The notes: generated from the letters alone by a model not told the origin. A stretch of 64,000 nt of DNA from Serratia symbiotica str. 'Cinara cedri' (GCA_000238975.1 CP002295.1:868001-932000); one strand, 5' to 3'; shown: positions 14,126-27,829, numbered from the stretch's first letter. Made by a program: numbers and translations.

Positions 14126-15004
14126 ATGATGCGTATAATTCTTTTCCTGCTTACTAACTTAGCAGTAATGTTAGTTTTTGGGCTAGTTTTAAGTCTAACA
14201 GGAATCCAGTCCAGTAGTATTCATGGCCTAATGATCATGGCTGGTATATTTGGTTTCGGAGGTGCTTTTATATCACTGCTTATGTCTAAATGGATGGCGT
14301 TGCGCTCTGTTGGCGGGGAAACTATTGAGCATCCACGCAACGAAACTGAGGCTTGGCTATTATCAACAGTACGTCTTCAATCACAGAAAGTTAATATTGC
14401 TATGCCGCAAGTTGCAATCTATCATGCACCTGATATTAACGCCTTTGCTACTGGTGCTCGCCGTGATGCTTCTTTGATTGCCGTTAGTACAGGATTGCTG
14501 CAAAGTATGAGTAATAGCGAAGCAGAAGCAGTAATTGCGCATGAGATTAGCCATATCGCTAATGGCGATATGGTAACTATGACGCTAATACAAGGAATTG
14601 TGAATACCTTCGTTATCTTTTTATCACGCCTAATAGCGCAAGTGGCGGCTAGTTTTTTAAATAACCGTGACGACGAAGAAGGAAGTAATGGTAACCCAGT
14701 TATCTACTTTATTCTATCTACGGTATTAGAGATGGTTTTTGGCGTACTAGCTAGTATTATTACTATGTGGTTTTCACGTCATCGTGAGTTTTATGCTGAT
14801 GCAGGGTCTGCTAAGCTAGTAGGGCGTGAGAAAATGATTGCTGCATTACAACGTTTAAAAACTAGCTATGATCCGCAAGACGCAGGTATTTTGATGGCAT
14901 TTTACATTAATAGTAAATCTAAGTCATTAAGCTCATTATTTATGTCTCATCCATCATTAGATAATCGTATTGAAGCTCTGCGTTGTGGTCAATATCTAAA
15001 ATAA
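14126..15004 (+). CDS. htpX: Inner-membrane zinc metalloprotease HtpX
   Basis: M48-family membrane protease that degrades misfolded inner-membrane proteins together with FtsH. I place the start at the ATG at 14126, giving 292 residues (293 in E. coli) beginning [13 protein letters not shown] longer frame from a GTG at 14087 exists, but GAGGA at 14110-14114 fits the later ATG. The zinc motif HEISH has ligands H139 and H143 and catalytic E140, and E221 in [12 protein letters not shown] is the third ligand. Two hydrophobic hairpins lie at about residues 5-55 and 150-215. The family signatures [16 protein letters not shown] and [12 protein letters not shown] are intact. It is monocistronic, isolated by 5.5 and 9.7 kb of spacer, and ends in a strong intrinsic terminator. 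In E. coli the gene is induced by envelope stress through Cpx; I see no regulator site to confirm this. Confidence 0.97.
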   Translation: MMRIILFLLTNLAVMLVFGLVLSLTGIQSSSIHGLMIMAGIFGFGGAFISLLMSKWMALRSVGGETIEHPRNETEAWLLSTVRLQSQKVNIAMPQVAIYHAPDINAFATGARRDASLIAVSTGLLQSMSNSEAEAVIAHEISHIANGDMVTMTLIQGIVNTFVIFLSRLIAQVAASFLNNRDDEEGSNGNPVIYFILSTVLEMVFGVLASIITMWFSRHREFYADAGSAKLVGREKMIAALQRLKTSYDPQDAGILMAFYINSKSKSLSSLFMSHPSLDNRIEALRCGQYLK

Positions 15005-15009
15005 TTGCC

Positions 15010-15050
15010 TAAATAATACAACCGGGAAATGACCCTGGTTGTATTATTTA
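15010..15050 (+). terminator. Intrinsic terminator of htpX
   Basis: A perfect 14-bp stem (TAAATAATACAACC at 15010-15023 with GGTTGTATTATTTA at 15037-15050) begins 6 nt after the htpX stop. It has an additional GGG/CCC pairing inside the loop. The T-rich 3' arm ends in TATTATTTA, so it should work as a terminator, perhaps in both directions. Confidence 0.75.
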
Positions 15051-18000
15051 GAATAATATAGTATTCATCATAAATTACTTAACTTATACTCTAATTAATC
15101 AATAAATAGTAATAATATAAATAGAATTATTAATAAAATAAATATTTAGAGTAATTAGCATAGCAAATATTTAGCATAGCATAACTAATATGTATTAACT
15201 GATCTACTGATATCAATATAATATTAATTATTACCGGACTTATATCTAGTAAAAAATATTATTTTTGCGCAAATTACGCGTCTACAAATTCTAACTACAT
15301 TACGTAATTATAGATTAAAATATTCATGAAAGCGACTAAATATATCTAATATAGATACTTGAATTTTAACTTAATAAAATTTATTTTTTGATTAATTAAT
15401 GATCATATTATCATTTTAGTATATAGCAAATAATTACATTACGTCTAAGTTTTTTATTTTTACTTTAAATTTTAGTAAAAGTCTAACAACGTTAAAATAA
15501 TTAATAAAATAAGTTATTATATTTTATAGTTCTTTCAGTCGTAGAATAATATAAATTTTGCTGTTTGTGATTTACTATGTCCTGAGTACTTATTTAAATA
15601 AATTTATTGTTAGTAGTTTATGCCACTACAGACTTTATAGATACTAATTTTATTAATCTAAGCAAATGTATCTAGTTTATCCACCTTATTGGAAGTAATG
15701 GCAATATTAATGGCCAAATTATTATTTATTATTATAATTACTAATAACCTTAATTATCTACTTTCTATTCTATGCACTATATGAATACTTTTAGTTTTAT
15801 TTTATTTTATTTGCAATATGCATTAATAAGATGCTATAAAAATTATTAATAATCATACGAACGTCATATTTAGACTATAAGTAAAATATTAAGTTACTAC
15901 ACTTATTAAAGTAATTAAGCATCTGGAACTTTTTATAGTATCAGAGATATTTAACTATATTAAATTCATCTGCAATGCTTCTGCTTTAACTAATAATCTT
16001 ATTAGTTAAAGCATTCCATAACAAAATGGTTAGTTAGTAGAGCATGAAAATATTATCTCTAATTGATATTGATTACCACCCCGCATTCAATTATCTTATT
16101 CTAAGATAAAATCTCTTACTGAAATAGCTAAACCTTTTTTATTATATACTTATACTAATGCTATAATAATATTGTAAGTGAATAAATTTTTTAAAAAAAT
16201 AATATTTTATTTTATATGCTGTTCTAATAATATAAATAAGCGCATTATAAACAAATGCTAAATTTATTAGCCACTACTAATAATGCTAAATAACATTATT
16301 TAACTTAATATCTATAGTTACAAAACATAAGGATCATATAATTAGTATTAGCTACTTTAATAATTATGTAATATACTTCATAGTACTGATAATTTAGATA
16401 TTTTACTATAATATAGTAAAATTATACCCATCTAAAATAATCATAAAATAAAGAAACTTGAATGTATTAAAAGCCTATTGATATATTCAATATATTTAGT
16501 AAAAATTTCTATATGATGTAATCATTTATCATCACAACTTTTTAGTTTATATAAAGTAAAGTACTATATCAGTTAATTATAATACAAAACTATACAAAAT
16601 TGGCCTTGCTATTACATTGAATTGCATTAGATATGAAAGTGATTAAAATGCATAATATTGAATTTAAGATTTTTACATTATCACTAAGAAAATATGTTAC
16701 AGTTAAAAGATACTTGATTTATATAAAATATATTAATCACCTAAATATAATAGATGGATGAATAAAAATAAAAATAATAGGGCAAGGTAATTTCTAGCAA
16801 TGTTTATTCTTGATAAGAAGTTACTATATAAGGATTTAAATAATTATTTTTTAATTTTTAATTATATCCGCTTTAGTAATTTTAACACTAGCGATAAAAT
16901 GGTAACAAAATTATAATAATTATTAATAATAGTTAATATGATAATGAAAACTAGAAAGTTTACTCGCAATATTATTAAAAGAATTTTATATAAAATTACT
17001 ATATTTATTAGTGCATATATCTTACTACACTATAGTATAGTGTATTTATATTAAAAATAAAGATAATTTATATATAAAATATAGCTGTTTGATGAATTAA
17101 TTATTTAATGCAATAAAAATATAATTTTTATATGCTTACATGCTAGTTTAATAGCAGCATATACCAATATTATGAATATAAAAAATACTTTAAATAGATA
17201 CCTAAATTGTATTCTAAGTGGTTTACTTTTATGATAATTGAATATCTATCTAGAAAATAATAACAACTGAGCTATAATAGATATGTACTTGCGTAGTATA
17301 GTATTTTTATTAGGAGATAGCTAGGGGTGCTAATGATTATATTATTTATTAACTGATAATAAATGGCTTACTACCTAGTGATTTTAATTATAACAGCATT
17401 ATCATGCTAATGATAATAAGTAGTAGAATACTAATACAAGTTTCACAAAAAATATCTTAGAGATATCTGAATACCTGATGTATATATCACTCAGACATCT
17501 ATTCATAAAAATAATTTATATCTTGTAATATTAAGTTTAGTAATAATATTTAATTATCTATTATGAACCATCAATTTATCACATACTGCATACTCATGAT
17601 GGCCTAGTTAAATTTTTCATAAAAATGTGGTTAATAAAACTAGATTGATTTAATATTTAAGTAATTAATCTCTAGTAAGATTATAATTACTTAATTATGA
17701 ACCCATCTAGTATTGTTATTGATGTTTCTCTTTCATATATATAATAGTCACGATGTAGCAAGCATGACGCACTATAAATATAGCAATAAAGAATAATATT
17801 AGCCAATTGCAGTTAAGGTTGCAATATAACATAACAGCGATAACATCTGGATAAATAATAAATCAATCAATAGTAACATGATATTATTATGGATATAATA
17901 ATATATTAAAGATATATTATAAAGTTTAAAGCATAAGATATTTATGCCTTAGGCAATTACTACTATTGTATCATACTGAGAATTAATTATATTAAGACCA

Positions 18001-19267
18001 ATTAAATATTAGTAATACTTAATATTTTGCTAAAATAAAAATAGATACTAAGCATAATTATTACTAATACATAAAATGTACCGGTATTATAGTTATTAAC
18101 TATAAAGGAATTATATTTATAATAATATTATTATTTATCTTCCTATAAGCATCGTATTATATACGAAGCATATTCTATATTAATACGATAGGTTAAATTA
18201 TTGTAATTAGTATATAATTAATTTTCAAATTAAGTTAAATTAGTAAATAATGTTAATATTCATATTAATAAAATAGCACAAAAGTCAGGTAATTAGTGGA
18301 GCGTCCTAAAGGTTGTGTGCTGTATACTATAGATGTCTATAGATACTGGATATTTTTACTACAAAAAATAGATATCCTACAACCTTAATAACAGTGTTCT
18401 AATTTTAACATAAGAAATAAAATTTTACTACGTATTTAAGATACGACAGCGTTTTATTTAAAAAAATATATAAGATCTATAATGCTATACTATGCGGTTA
18501 GATACTATATTTGTCTTAATTTATATTAAGTATTAAGTATAAGTAATATGGTATTATAATTACTAGATTTTATAGGTGTAGACAAAAAGCTTCCTATATT
18601 CTAGGCACAGACAATAATAAGTAGCTATGTTGGATTAAAGATTGCTAACACCACCCTTAGTGCCATTAGATGATAGTAAAGCAGGTATTAAAGTAATATT
18701 ACCATCTATTAATATTATAGATAGGTATAAGTATTATTATTTAAAATATAAAAATTAATTACAATTAGTATTGTTGTATATTGGTAATTTTTAACCATCA
18801 TTTTAATAGCGATGCATTCATAAATAATGATGAAGTTAATATTAAATCGCTTAATTAGTATCTTTTCAATACTATGTATTTATTTTTTAAGCAATGTTTT
18901 TTGATCAAGGATATAAATTATTTATTTAAGTTAATGATTCCTGATAACTAAGATATACTTATAATTTCAGCATAACTTACATACCCTAATACAACAACCT
19001 AACACCATAGTTACGTACCTTAAAGCTTGTGTTCTTATCAAGCATTGATACATGATAGTAAAAGTAACCTTAATGTCATTTTATATTATACCATTAACTA
19101 GCTTATGTATTTTTTTGAATAACTTAATATATTAAGCATAGTATAAAATATTGATTATAAATAATATAGAAATATTTCTTAATAATATCTAGATCAATTT
19201 TATAAAAATATTTATTAGTATTTTTATATACCGTAATAAATTTATTTAAATAATTACTGTAGATTAG

Positions 19268-19305
19268 TGTTACATTACTACCACTGTAGTGGTAGTAATG
19301 TAACA
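19268..19305. repeat. Isolated near-perfect 18-bp hairpin
   Basis: TGTTACATTACTACCACT (19268-19285) and its exact reverse complement (19288-19305) are separated by only GT. The stem is clearly richer in G and C than the DNA around it. No gene lies within 4 kb. There is no T-run on the plus side, and on the minus side the arm ends in CACTAATC, so it does not look like a classical terminator. Confidence 0.85.
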
Positions 19306-21416
19306 AATTCTATTATTTAGATACTATACTAAAATATTTAATAATATGATGTGTACTTTATATTATGTAATATATCAATATTTTATTAATAATGCTTATA
19401 GAATTATTCTTCTAATATTCAATAACTAGTTTTTTCAGAGTCTATTAAGGCGATATGGTAAATAATAAATAATATTTTCTTAAAATACTTTATATGATAA
19501 GGTAATGGCATTATTAGTCAAGTATATCTATTTTAGTATCTAAGACAAGAATATTTATTAATTATGATTAATTCTGATTCATGAATGTTTCGTGTATGAT
19601 GTAAATAATATCTTATATACCGCATCTCAGTATAAGTATGTATAGAGTTTCTTAACCTATATATTAATATATTAATCATAGCATGCTAAAATTTTAGTAT
19701 TGATTAAATTAAAATATTGACTATAATTTGATGCTGCATTAATCTACTTCAGTTGCTAGGAAGTAATGGTAAAGGTACAGAATATTTGTTGTTATAAGGA
19801 GAATATGCAACATTCTTTACTGGCATTTATATAATACCTATTTTTTATTGTTATTTTTAGAAAATAGGAAATAATAAATTTATTTATATTAACTGACTTA
19901 AAGTAACTAGCAATCAAGTATGTTGATGTAATAATATAAATTATAATTAATTTGATTAATTTATAATCGCAGTTTTAACTTTAGTAAGGCAATTAAATAG
20001 AAGATATAAAATACTATTTGGTATAAAATATGTAATATATTACAGTTGTGGATATTGGATAGAAGGCTCGTACGTTAAAGAAAGTATTGCTGTATATAAG
20101 TCGAGACTTACTTATGTAATAAACCAAAGGGCGGTAACCTGATCTTACTTGATGCATTTGTAGTTACTAATAAGATATTTTTATAATGAAAGGCAATTAA
20201 CTATTATAAATTTAAATTTTATTTTTTTTAGGTCTATATATAATACTAACTACTGATTTTTTTCTATTGTCGCTACTTTATTTCAACATCTATTAAATAA
20301 TTTAAAGAATATTAGACAAATAATTCAGTAGTATTTAATAATTACTATTATATTTAAATTAAATTACGTTATAAACTGATAACATTATTGTCTAATAAAT
20401 AATTTTTTAATATTTTGTATTATACGGTATTGCACATTTTAAGTAAAATTTTAATGGTAAATAATTATTACTAATTTTAATCTAAGAATTAATTATAGAA
20501 TATGCCATTATACTAAATATTTCTTTCTACATAAAACTACAGTGCTATATTTTATTATTAGCTTATGAATTATATATTAAGGACATAATATAATTAATTG
20601 CTATCATCATTATTTTTGGCACTAATTATTTAGTTTTGTTGTAGAGATAAGCAATAAAATCTCAGTTCTTCTAATGAAGAGATTACAATAATACTAAAAT
20701 AGTATAAGGCAATATCATTAATAATAACATAAAATAAATATTAGTTTTATTTCATTCAATGATGCTGCAAAATTTAGGTGTATATTATACTACAATAATA
20801 CATAAAAATTATAGTGAAAAATATAATATAATATATAAATTTATAAAGCGTAATAATATATATTCTTCTATATCTTATCACTTAAATAAACACATTATAT
20901 ATTTCATTAAATGATATTTGAAGCATCTATAGCCAGAACTGGTAAATAAAATCAAGCAACTAAATGATCTATTAGATAATGTAGTAGGGTTAACTAAAAA
21001 TTATAACTTTATAATAAGTTATGTAGTTGGAGTAATTTGATGTAATAAATATTATGAGATTATATATTTAATAGATATCATCTAAATATCAATAGCCTCT
21101 GTATCATATATTGGCAGTTACTAGGGAGGAAAACTTGAAAGCAGTAGATCAATTGTCGCTATTTATATATAAAACATTGATACTAGAAATCTAACGTACT
21201 TCACTTAATATATCTTATGATGTAGTGCTTAGTAAGTAACTTATTAATAAAGTGTAGTTTATTATGTACATATTATAGAAATTATTCTATAATATTAAAA
21301 TATATTATTACTTGTAATCAGTATCATTTATACGATAATATTAAAACATACGTGCTATTTAAAAAATATAAGAACAATATAAATTATTACAGTCAAACTT
21401 TTATCTACACTATAAT

Positions 21417-21449
21417 ACAATGCCTGTGCCTGTCAGATACAGGCATTGT
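21417..21449. repeat. Orphan GC-rich hairpin, possibly a relic terminator
   Basis: ACAATGCCTGT (21417-21427) pairs with ACAGGCATTGT (21439-21449), 11 bp, around the loop GCCTGTCAGAT. The stem contains five G/C pairs in a region that is about 20 percent GC. It is followed by TTGCTAATA, a poor T-tract. It could be the surviving terminator of an erased plus-strand gene or part of a small RNA. Confidence 0.7.
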
Positions 21450-24156
21450 TTGCTAATATAACTACAATTCATAAATTAATTACAATACACCTATCTATTA
21501 GCAGAAAATAGACAAACTATAAAGCTATTGGTGTATATTTATTGGTATTGATAATAAACTATTTAGTGCAAAAATTAATATTTACTTAATACTAGTAAAT
21601 ATGATGTTAATATATTTATTAAAAAATACTAATATTATAAAAAGTAATCAAGAGTGATAAATTGGAAATATATTATACTGTAAGTATACAGCAACTGTAA
21701 ACACCTATTTGAATATTTTAATTACTATTTTAAGCATGAATTATAGCAATGCTTTAAATGTTAGTATTAATTAATCAGCATGTTACCGTCCATAAAATAA
21801 TATAATACTTAATACTAAAATAATTTATGTAGTAATTTATTTGGTATAATATAATTGCTCATAATTTTTATTAAATTAATTATCGCGCTGGTTGTCGTAA
21901 AATTAAATATATTACTGCTTGCTTGGTACATAATATAGATAGATATTATGTTATTTATGGTCGCAGTATCACTAGATACTGCAATGATAAATTATTTTTC
22001 CTTATGTTATTCAAGCCTTAAAAAATAAATAATGTTTACTTATTTCTATTATTCTTATAGAATATATGTGATCCACCTTTTATAATAGTAATCTCTTACT
22101 ATAAAACAAATAGATTTGATATAAACATATTAAATAACAAGATTAATATAAGATACTGATGCAGTAATAGTCAATATCATACACTAAATTATTTAATTAC
22201 TAACAACAATCAAAGTAATGCCTAACTAGCTTCTAAGATTTTTTATGTCCGTTGGATAAAGGAGTATTTTTTCTTTCATTACTATTATTAGTATTAATGG
22301 TTAATCATTAATATTTTATATAATGCTAAAGCCTTATCTTAAAGGTTAATAATACTAAATTATACACAAGATGATAATATCATCTAGGTAATGCCATATA
22401 ATATGCGACGAGTGCAATATATTTTGCCTATTACCTGAATTAGAGTACAAAAAGGTAATATTATTTTATATCATTGATTATTTTTTAAATGACAATTACG
22501 ATCTGTTTGCGAAACTACTCTAGTACTATATGGCTGAGTGATACTATATTTAATTACTAAGTATCTTAATCTGTCACCTATAATATTGTAACTTTTTCAG
22601 TATAAATGATTAGTCGATGCTTTATGCGCCTAGAATAGTAATTAGCAATTAAAAAATACGGTCATTAGAATATCTCTATTAATAACTTACATATAGAATA
22701 AATAAAAACAGGTAAGAATGTATATAATATATATATTCTATAATCATTATTTTTAGTTTTTATACAAAATTATAGGTAACAGCACATGCCTAATCAACTG
22801 AAGTACTATAAAAGAATAATCTACATGAAATTAGACATGCATTTTATAACTTGAGATTATTATTTTATCAATATCTCTAATAATATACTATACCGATATC
22901 ACTAGATAAAGTATATTATGTAAATAATACTTAAGTAATTCATATGGTATACTGGTATTGAAGTTATGTATTCAATCTATAAACTAAATTATAAAATATA
23001 AACAAAATAATCAATAAGAATATTTTATTAAAATTAATCATATTATAGATAATCTACTAAATTATCTTTTATAATAATAACTATTATTCAAGCTATTTGA
23101 TTTTATTAACTAAAATTGGCTATAATGTAGATAATGTAGATCTTAATATCTTTAAAAACTAAGATCATTTCTAGTGGTAAGAGTATAAGTAATCATTTCT
23201 GATGCAATAGTCGGTATGCGTTTCAAATAGCACTAAATAAAATAGTGTTAACTAGATAATATTAAGCTTTACTAAATAAATTGATGACTCCTACAATAGA
23301 ATATATAATCTACATACTAAACTGTGCCATGATTATGGTTAAAATAGACAATATAATTTATTGATGGAAGATATAGTTAATTTAGGGATTATATAACATT
23401 ATTATATATAATGGTTGTGTTAACTAGGTACTACTACAGTAGTAAATTGACCTAAATAAGACAGTGTTTTAGATAAATAACTACTATATCCATAGTAACA
23501 TATATAATGTTATTATAGTGCTCAGTGCAATTAATATGCTGCTGCAATGGCAGATTATATTAAAATAATAAAGATAATTTTATTATTAATACCATTTACT
23601 TGAGGCGGCGAAAATACTTTTATATAAATTGATTATAGACAAATTTTTGTACCCAGTGATTAGGTAGTAACTAAAGACAAATAAAAAATTTTAAAAAATA
23701 TTTGATGCTGTAAAAATAAATAATATTGTTAAGATTAAAGTATATGACTGTATCTCCTAGACTAGGGGAATATCTTTCTCCTCACGCGACTAGTCTATAT
23801 TACGTTTCTTTTAATAATATTAATAATCAATATACTAATAGTTATTTTAAAAATAACCTTAAATAAAAGAGCAATAATTTATAATTATTATAAATCAATA
23901 ACTTTTTTTAATATATTATTAATTTATGATTTTATATATTATAAGCTATTACTCACTAATAACATTATATACTTTTGTATTCAAAATTTTTAATTAAAGC
24001 TAATATTAAAATATATGTATGATATAATCAGAGATCATAAAAGTTGTATGCTCCATAACTGACTTAGAGAAATATATAATGTTGACCATAATGTAATTAG
24101 TAGAGATATATAGTGATATAGCAATTGATACTGATTAACGCCTGATATACTAAATT

Positions 24157-24186
24157 GTATTTCTCTAAATGGTATTTCTCTAAATA
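24157..24186. repeat. 15-bp tandem duplication
   Basis: GTATTTCTCTAAATG (24157-24171) is followed at once by GTATTTCTCTAAATA (24172-24186), one mismatch. It lies in non-coding DNA about 500 bp beyond the lolE stop. Confidence 0.8.
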
Positions 24187-24524
24187 ATATAATATGTAAT
24201 AAGTTAGTAACTTACTCTAATCTTAGTACAGATCTTCTGAGCTAAAATTTTCTATGGAATTTAATATTTAACAGTAATTAATGTAGCATATTTTAGTATA
24301 TTGATATAGATATAAAATAAATTTTTATTACTCACTTATTGTTATATAGGTCCTAAGAGTTAGCAATAAGTGCTTTTTTGACTTATCTGCATACTAGTAA
24401 GTATTAGTAATACTAAAATATGTGGTTTGTATTTGTACATGTTAAAATATTTTTTTATATTATGAATGATATTAATAATCCATTAATGCAGAGATATCCT
24501 TAGCTATTTTTGTTTACGTTACTA

Positions 24525-24548
24525 ATTTGTATTTTAGAAAATACAAAT
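24525..24548. repeat. 11-bp hairpin downstream of lolE
   Basis: ATTTGTATTTT (24525-24535) and AAAATACAAAT (24538-24548) are exact reverse complements around AG. It lies about 135 bp after the lolE stop in the direction of transcription. A second small hairpin, CTTGTC-TAC-GACAAG, is at 24605-24619. Neither has a proper T-run on the minus strand, so a role in lolCDE transcript ending or stability is only possible. Confidence 0.6.
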
Positions 24549-24682
24549 ATCTTGTGTTATTGAAATACTAGAGCGATTACATTTATTAATAAATATATTT
24601 TTATCTTGTCTACGACAAGAGCAACTAGAGTATGATGTATATCTATGTCTATTAATTAAATATGTTTCTATATATAATTTAA

Positions 24683-25930
24683 TCATCTTCTACTTAATAT
24701 GCGGGCTGGATTAATATAGCTTGCACGCCTAGCAGGGTACCAACTAGCTAGCAAACTAAGTAAAATGGCTGTTATTAACACTATTATAACATCTAGCCAA
24801 TATAGTTTAGAAGGTAGAAAATCAATAAAATAAATGTTACCAGATAATAATGATTGATTGATTAGTTTTTCTATACTCTTAACTATGTTAGTTAGTTGAA
24901 GTGAAATTGCTACCCCTATTATCATGCCAACTAGACTACCAACTAACCCAAACAGTAATCCATACCAAATAAAAATAGCATGTATAAGATTATCTTTAGC
25001 TCCTAAAGTACGAAGTACTGCAATATCACTACTCTTATCATTCACAGCCATGACCAGAGTAGAAACAATATTAAAGCATGCTACACCTATTACCAATACC
25101 ATTGCTAGGTACATTATGATACGTATCATTTGAATATCACGATACATATAACCATATGTACTAATCCAGCTTTTAACGTAGACATAAGCATTGATTACTT
25201 GACCTGCGTTACGCACTAATTTATCAGCTGAGAATATCTCGTTTACTTTAATGGCAAGGCCGGTAATATTATTACCCATATTGAGATATTTTTGTGCATC
25301 TTCTAATGGCACTAACGCAAGGACGTGATCCAATTGACCGCTAAGCTGGAGAATACCAGTGACGTGCAAAAGGATATGCTTAGGCTGTAATAATCTTAGT
25401 TCAGGGTTACTGTTAGGGATAACTATAGTAACATAAGACCCAATTTTAACATTTAGCTCATCCGCCAAACCTTTACCGAGAATAACTTGTTGACAACCTG
25501 CTTTAAAAGTAGCCCAAGCATTTCCCTGTATGAAACTTGGTAGTGCGCTAAGCTTATTTTCTTGTTGAGTATTAATTCCCTTTACTTGGACAACCTGTAA
25601 TTGTGTACCATTTTCTATTAGCCCGGTAAAGTTAATATACGGAGCCACTGCTAGAATACCCGGCACTTTCTCCACACGTTGCAGTAAAGACATCCAATTC
25701 TGCAGTGGCTTATTTACTGCCTCAATCTCACCATGGGGCACTACCAATAAAATACGATTTTTCAGCTCATACTCAAAGCCATTCATTGCGCTCAAACCAA
25801 TAATTAGTACTGTGACCCCCAACGAAATACCGATAGTAGAAATAATTGAGATAAGCGATATTATGCTACCGCGTTTTCGTCCGTGAATAAAACGCAAAGC
25901 TGTTAATAATGATAGTGATGCTACTGACAT
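24683..25930 (-). CDS. lolE: Lipoprotein-releasing system permease LolE
   Basis: Inner-membrane permease of the LolCDE ABC complex, which extracts outer-membrane lipoproteins and hands them to the periplasmic chaperone LolA; LolE binds the lipoprotein. The 415 residues match E. coli length (414). One N-terminal membrane segment (about 25-48, with the family motif [17 protein letters not shown]) is followed by a periplasmic MacB-like domain (about 55-255). The C-terminal FtsX-type permease domain has three more segments (about 272-295, 320-345, 375-405). The ATG overlaps the lolD stop by one base (TAATG), so it is translationally coupled. Last gene of lolC-lolD-lolE. Intact; retention of separate LolC and LolE rather than one fused permease is typical of enterics. 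Confidence 0.95.
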   Translation of the reverse strand: MSVASLSLLTALRFIHGRKRGSIISLISIISTIGISLGVTVLIIGLSAMNGFEYELKNRILLVVPHGEIEAVNKPLQNWMSLLQRVEKVPGILAVAPYINFTGLIENGTQLQVVQVKGINTQQENKLSALPSFIQGNAWATFKAGCQQVILGKGLADELNVKIGSYVTIVIPNSNPELRLLQPKHILLHVTGILQLSGQLDHVLALVPLEDAQKYLNMGNNITGLAIKVNEIFSADKLVRNAGQVINAYVYVKSWISTYGYMYRDIQMIRIIMYLAMVLVIGVACFNIVSTLVMAVNDKSSDIAVLRTLGAKDNLIHAIFIWYGLLFGLVGSLVGMIIGVAISLQLTNIVKSIEKLINQSLLSGNIYFIDFLPSKLYWLDVIIVLITAILLSLLASWYPARRASYINPARILSRR

Positions 25931-26634
25931 TACTCAACACCAAATAAAGTTAATGGCGTCTGAAGACAGCCATCAACCATTTCTAATTGGCTACTGAGTT
26001 GCTTGGCTAAATGTAAATCATGGGTTACGACTAAAAAGGCTGTACCCTGACGTACATTTAGCTCATCTAATAATTTAAAAATACTATTCGCGGTATACTG
26101 ATCCAGGTTACCAGTAGGTTCATCTGCTAACACTAGCGCCGGGTTATTAACTAGTGCACGAGCGATTGCCACTCGTTGTCGTTCACCGCCTGATAGTTCA
26201 GAAGGACGATGCTTGCTACGCTTCTCTAAACCTACTGCGACAAGCATTTCTGTTGCTTTTTTCTGCGCTAGAGCTGTGTGAACACCGCCAATCAATAATG
26301 GCATGGCTATATTCTCTAATGCAGTAAAGTCTGGTAATAAATGATGAAACTGATAAATAAAACCGATTTGGTGGTTACGCAGTTTTGCTTTACTCGCCGC
26401 AGAAATACTATTTAACAATAGGCCTTTGAATATTACTTCACCAGAAGTCGGTAAATCCAATCCACCTAATAGATGCAGTAAGGTACTTTTACCTGAGCCA
26501 GAACTACCAACAATAGCTATCATCTCACTCGTCCGCATAACAAGGTTAACATTACGTAGTACATGAGTATTATGCGTACCTTCCTGATAACTCTTGCATA
26601 GGTTATGACACTCCAATAAATAATGGTCACTCAT
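25930..26634 (-). CDS. lolD: Lipoprotein-releasing system ATPase LolD
   Basis: ATP-binding subunit of LolCDE. I place the start at the ATG at 26632-26634, giving 234 residues (233 in E. coli). A longer frame from 26670 exists, but its first 12 residues have no counterpart in the family. Walker A is GSSGSGKST (43-51), the ABC signature is LSGGERQ (147-153), and Walker B with catalytic glutamate is LVLADE (167-172, E172). The H-loop histidine is in VVTHD. The LolD motif around the Q-loop, [18 protein letters not shown], is present (91-108). The start overlaps the lolC stop by 8 nt and the stop overlaps the lolE ATG by 1 nt, so all three are coupled. Fully intact. Confidence 0.97.
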   Translation of the reverse strand: MSDHYLLECHNLCKSYQEGTHNTHVLRNVNLVMRTSEMIAIVGSSGSGKSTLLHLLGGLDLPTSGEVIFKGLLLNSISAASKAKLRNHQIGFIYQFHHLLPDFTALENIAMPLLIGGVHTALAQKKATEMLVAVGLEKRSKHRPSELSGGERQRVAIARALVNNPALVLADEPTGNLDQYTANSIFKLLDELNVRQGTAFLVVTHDLHLAKQLSSQLEMVDGCLQTPLTLFGVE

Positions 26635-27829
26635 AGTGTAAAGCCTTAGCTGGTTGTATAGTGCTAGCATACCATGAAGGGTAAAGTGTAGATATGATAG
26701 ACACTATCATTGACACTATAGCAATGACAGTGACCTGTAGTGCATCAACTGATACTGGTAACGAAGTGTTAATAATTAACCCCCCAAGAGATGGCATAAG
26801 GTTGTTAAGATTAATGGCCAATAATACCCCACAGAGTGCACCAATCAGTGAACCTATAACGCCAGCACTAGCACCTTGCACTATAAACACTATTACAATT
26901 TGACCTCTGGTCAAGCCTTGAGTTTGTAATATCGCTACCTCGTTCTGTTTTTTCATAACGATTAAACTTAACGAAGTTATAATATTGAATGCCGCAACTG
27001 CTACAATAAAGCTCAGTAGTAATCCCATAATAGTTTTTTCTATATGTACCGCCTGGAATAATTCACCTTTGCGTTCACGCCAATCTTTCCATTCAGTTCC
27101 CGCTGGCAACATTTGCTTACTATAGGAATCAACCTTTAGTGGCTGATGCAAGAATAAACGCCAACCTGTAATATTACCCACTGGATAACGCATTAGTCGT
27201 GATGCATCATATTGATTCACTAAGATCTGATAGCTATCTACTTCACTATGGGCACGGAAAGTACCGATAATAGTAAATAATCTATGACTAGGAATTCGTC
27301 CCATTGGAGTAAACTGGCCTACGCTAGGAACCATTAGTCGAAGTTTATCATAACGCTTAACGCCTAGCTGATTAGCTAGTTGCTCACCAATAATAATATT
27401 ATAATGATTTGGTTGTAGTTGCTGCTGTGTAATATTAACCAAATAAGGGGTTAGGGGATCGGGTTCATCCGGGTTAATACCAAGCATCACGCCCAACGCT
27501 ATATTACGGGCACTTTGCAGTATTACATTGCTAATGGTTAATGACGTAACTCGACTGACGCCCTTAAGTCCTTGAATCGTTACAACTGGTAATTCATGAG
27601 GATTAATAGAACCTTGTTTATTAATAATCAATGCTTGAGGCATAAGACCAAGGATGTTATCACCTAGATCTCTTTCGAAACCGTTCATAACTGAAAGCAC
27701 AGTCACCATTGCCATTACACCTACGGTAATACCGATCGTAGATAACCAAGCAATAAATCGCCCAAAGCAGTCTGAAGTACGACCGCGCAGATAACGCAGA
27801 CCAATGAATAACACTATAGGTTGATACAT
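26627..27829 (-). CDS. lolC: Lipoprotein-releasing system permease LolC
   Basis: Second inner-membrane permease of LolCDE; in E. coli its periplasmic domain recruits LolA. The 400 residues match E. coli length (399). The N-terminus has GLRYLRGR and a membrane segment (about 25-48) ending in [20 protein letters not shown] periplasmic domain follows, and then three FtsX-type membrane segments (about 268-290, 312-340, 360-385) with [14 protein letters not shown] before the second. First gene of the operon, divergent from mfd across 546 bp, the same block as in enterics except that the intervening ycfT of E. coli is absent. With LolB at 39.9 kb, four of the five core Lol genes are in this window; lolA is not. 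Confidence 0.95.
   Translation of the reverse strand: MYQPIVLFIGLRYLRGRTSDCFGRFIAWLSTIGITVGVMAMVTVLSVMNGFERDLGDNILGLMPQALIINKQGSINPHELPVVTIQGLKGVSRVTSLTISNVILQSARNIALGVMLGINPDEPDPLTPYLVNITQQQLQPNHYNIIIGEQLANQLGVKRYDKLRLMVPSVGQFTPMGRIPSHRLFTIIGTFRAHSEVDSYQILVNQYDASRLMRYPVGNITGWRLFLHQPLKVDSYSKQMLPAGTEWKDWRERKGELFQAVHIEKTIMGLLLSFIVAVAAFNIITSLSLIVMKKQNEVAILQTQGLTRGQIVIVFIVQGASAGVIGSLIGALCGVLLAINLNNLMPSLGGLIINTSLPVSVDALQVTVIAIVSMIVSIISTLYPSWYASTIQPAKALHYE

Larger units (their letters stand above)
15051..24682. other. 9.6 kb gene-free AT-rich spacer
   Basis: The longest gene-free stretch in the window. No open frame above about 60 codons, no tRNA-like sequence and no IS-like termini were seen on either strand. 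It contains three isolated perfect hairpins (19268-19305, 21417-21449, 24525-24548) and a 15-bp tandem duplication near 24.16 kb. A few patches are richer in G and C (about 18.60-18.72 and 20.05-20.15 kb) and look like remains of coding DNA. In the first of these a minus-strand frame of about 35 codons is open, but I cannot name it. Confidence 0.6.

Noticed and set aside
18600-18745. 35-codon minus-strand frame ending in LLSSNGTKGGVSNL
   Set aside because: Richer in G/C than its surroundings, but no family is recognisable and no start or neighbour supports a gene.
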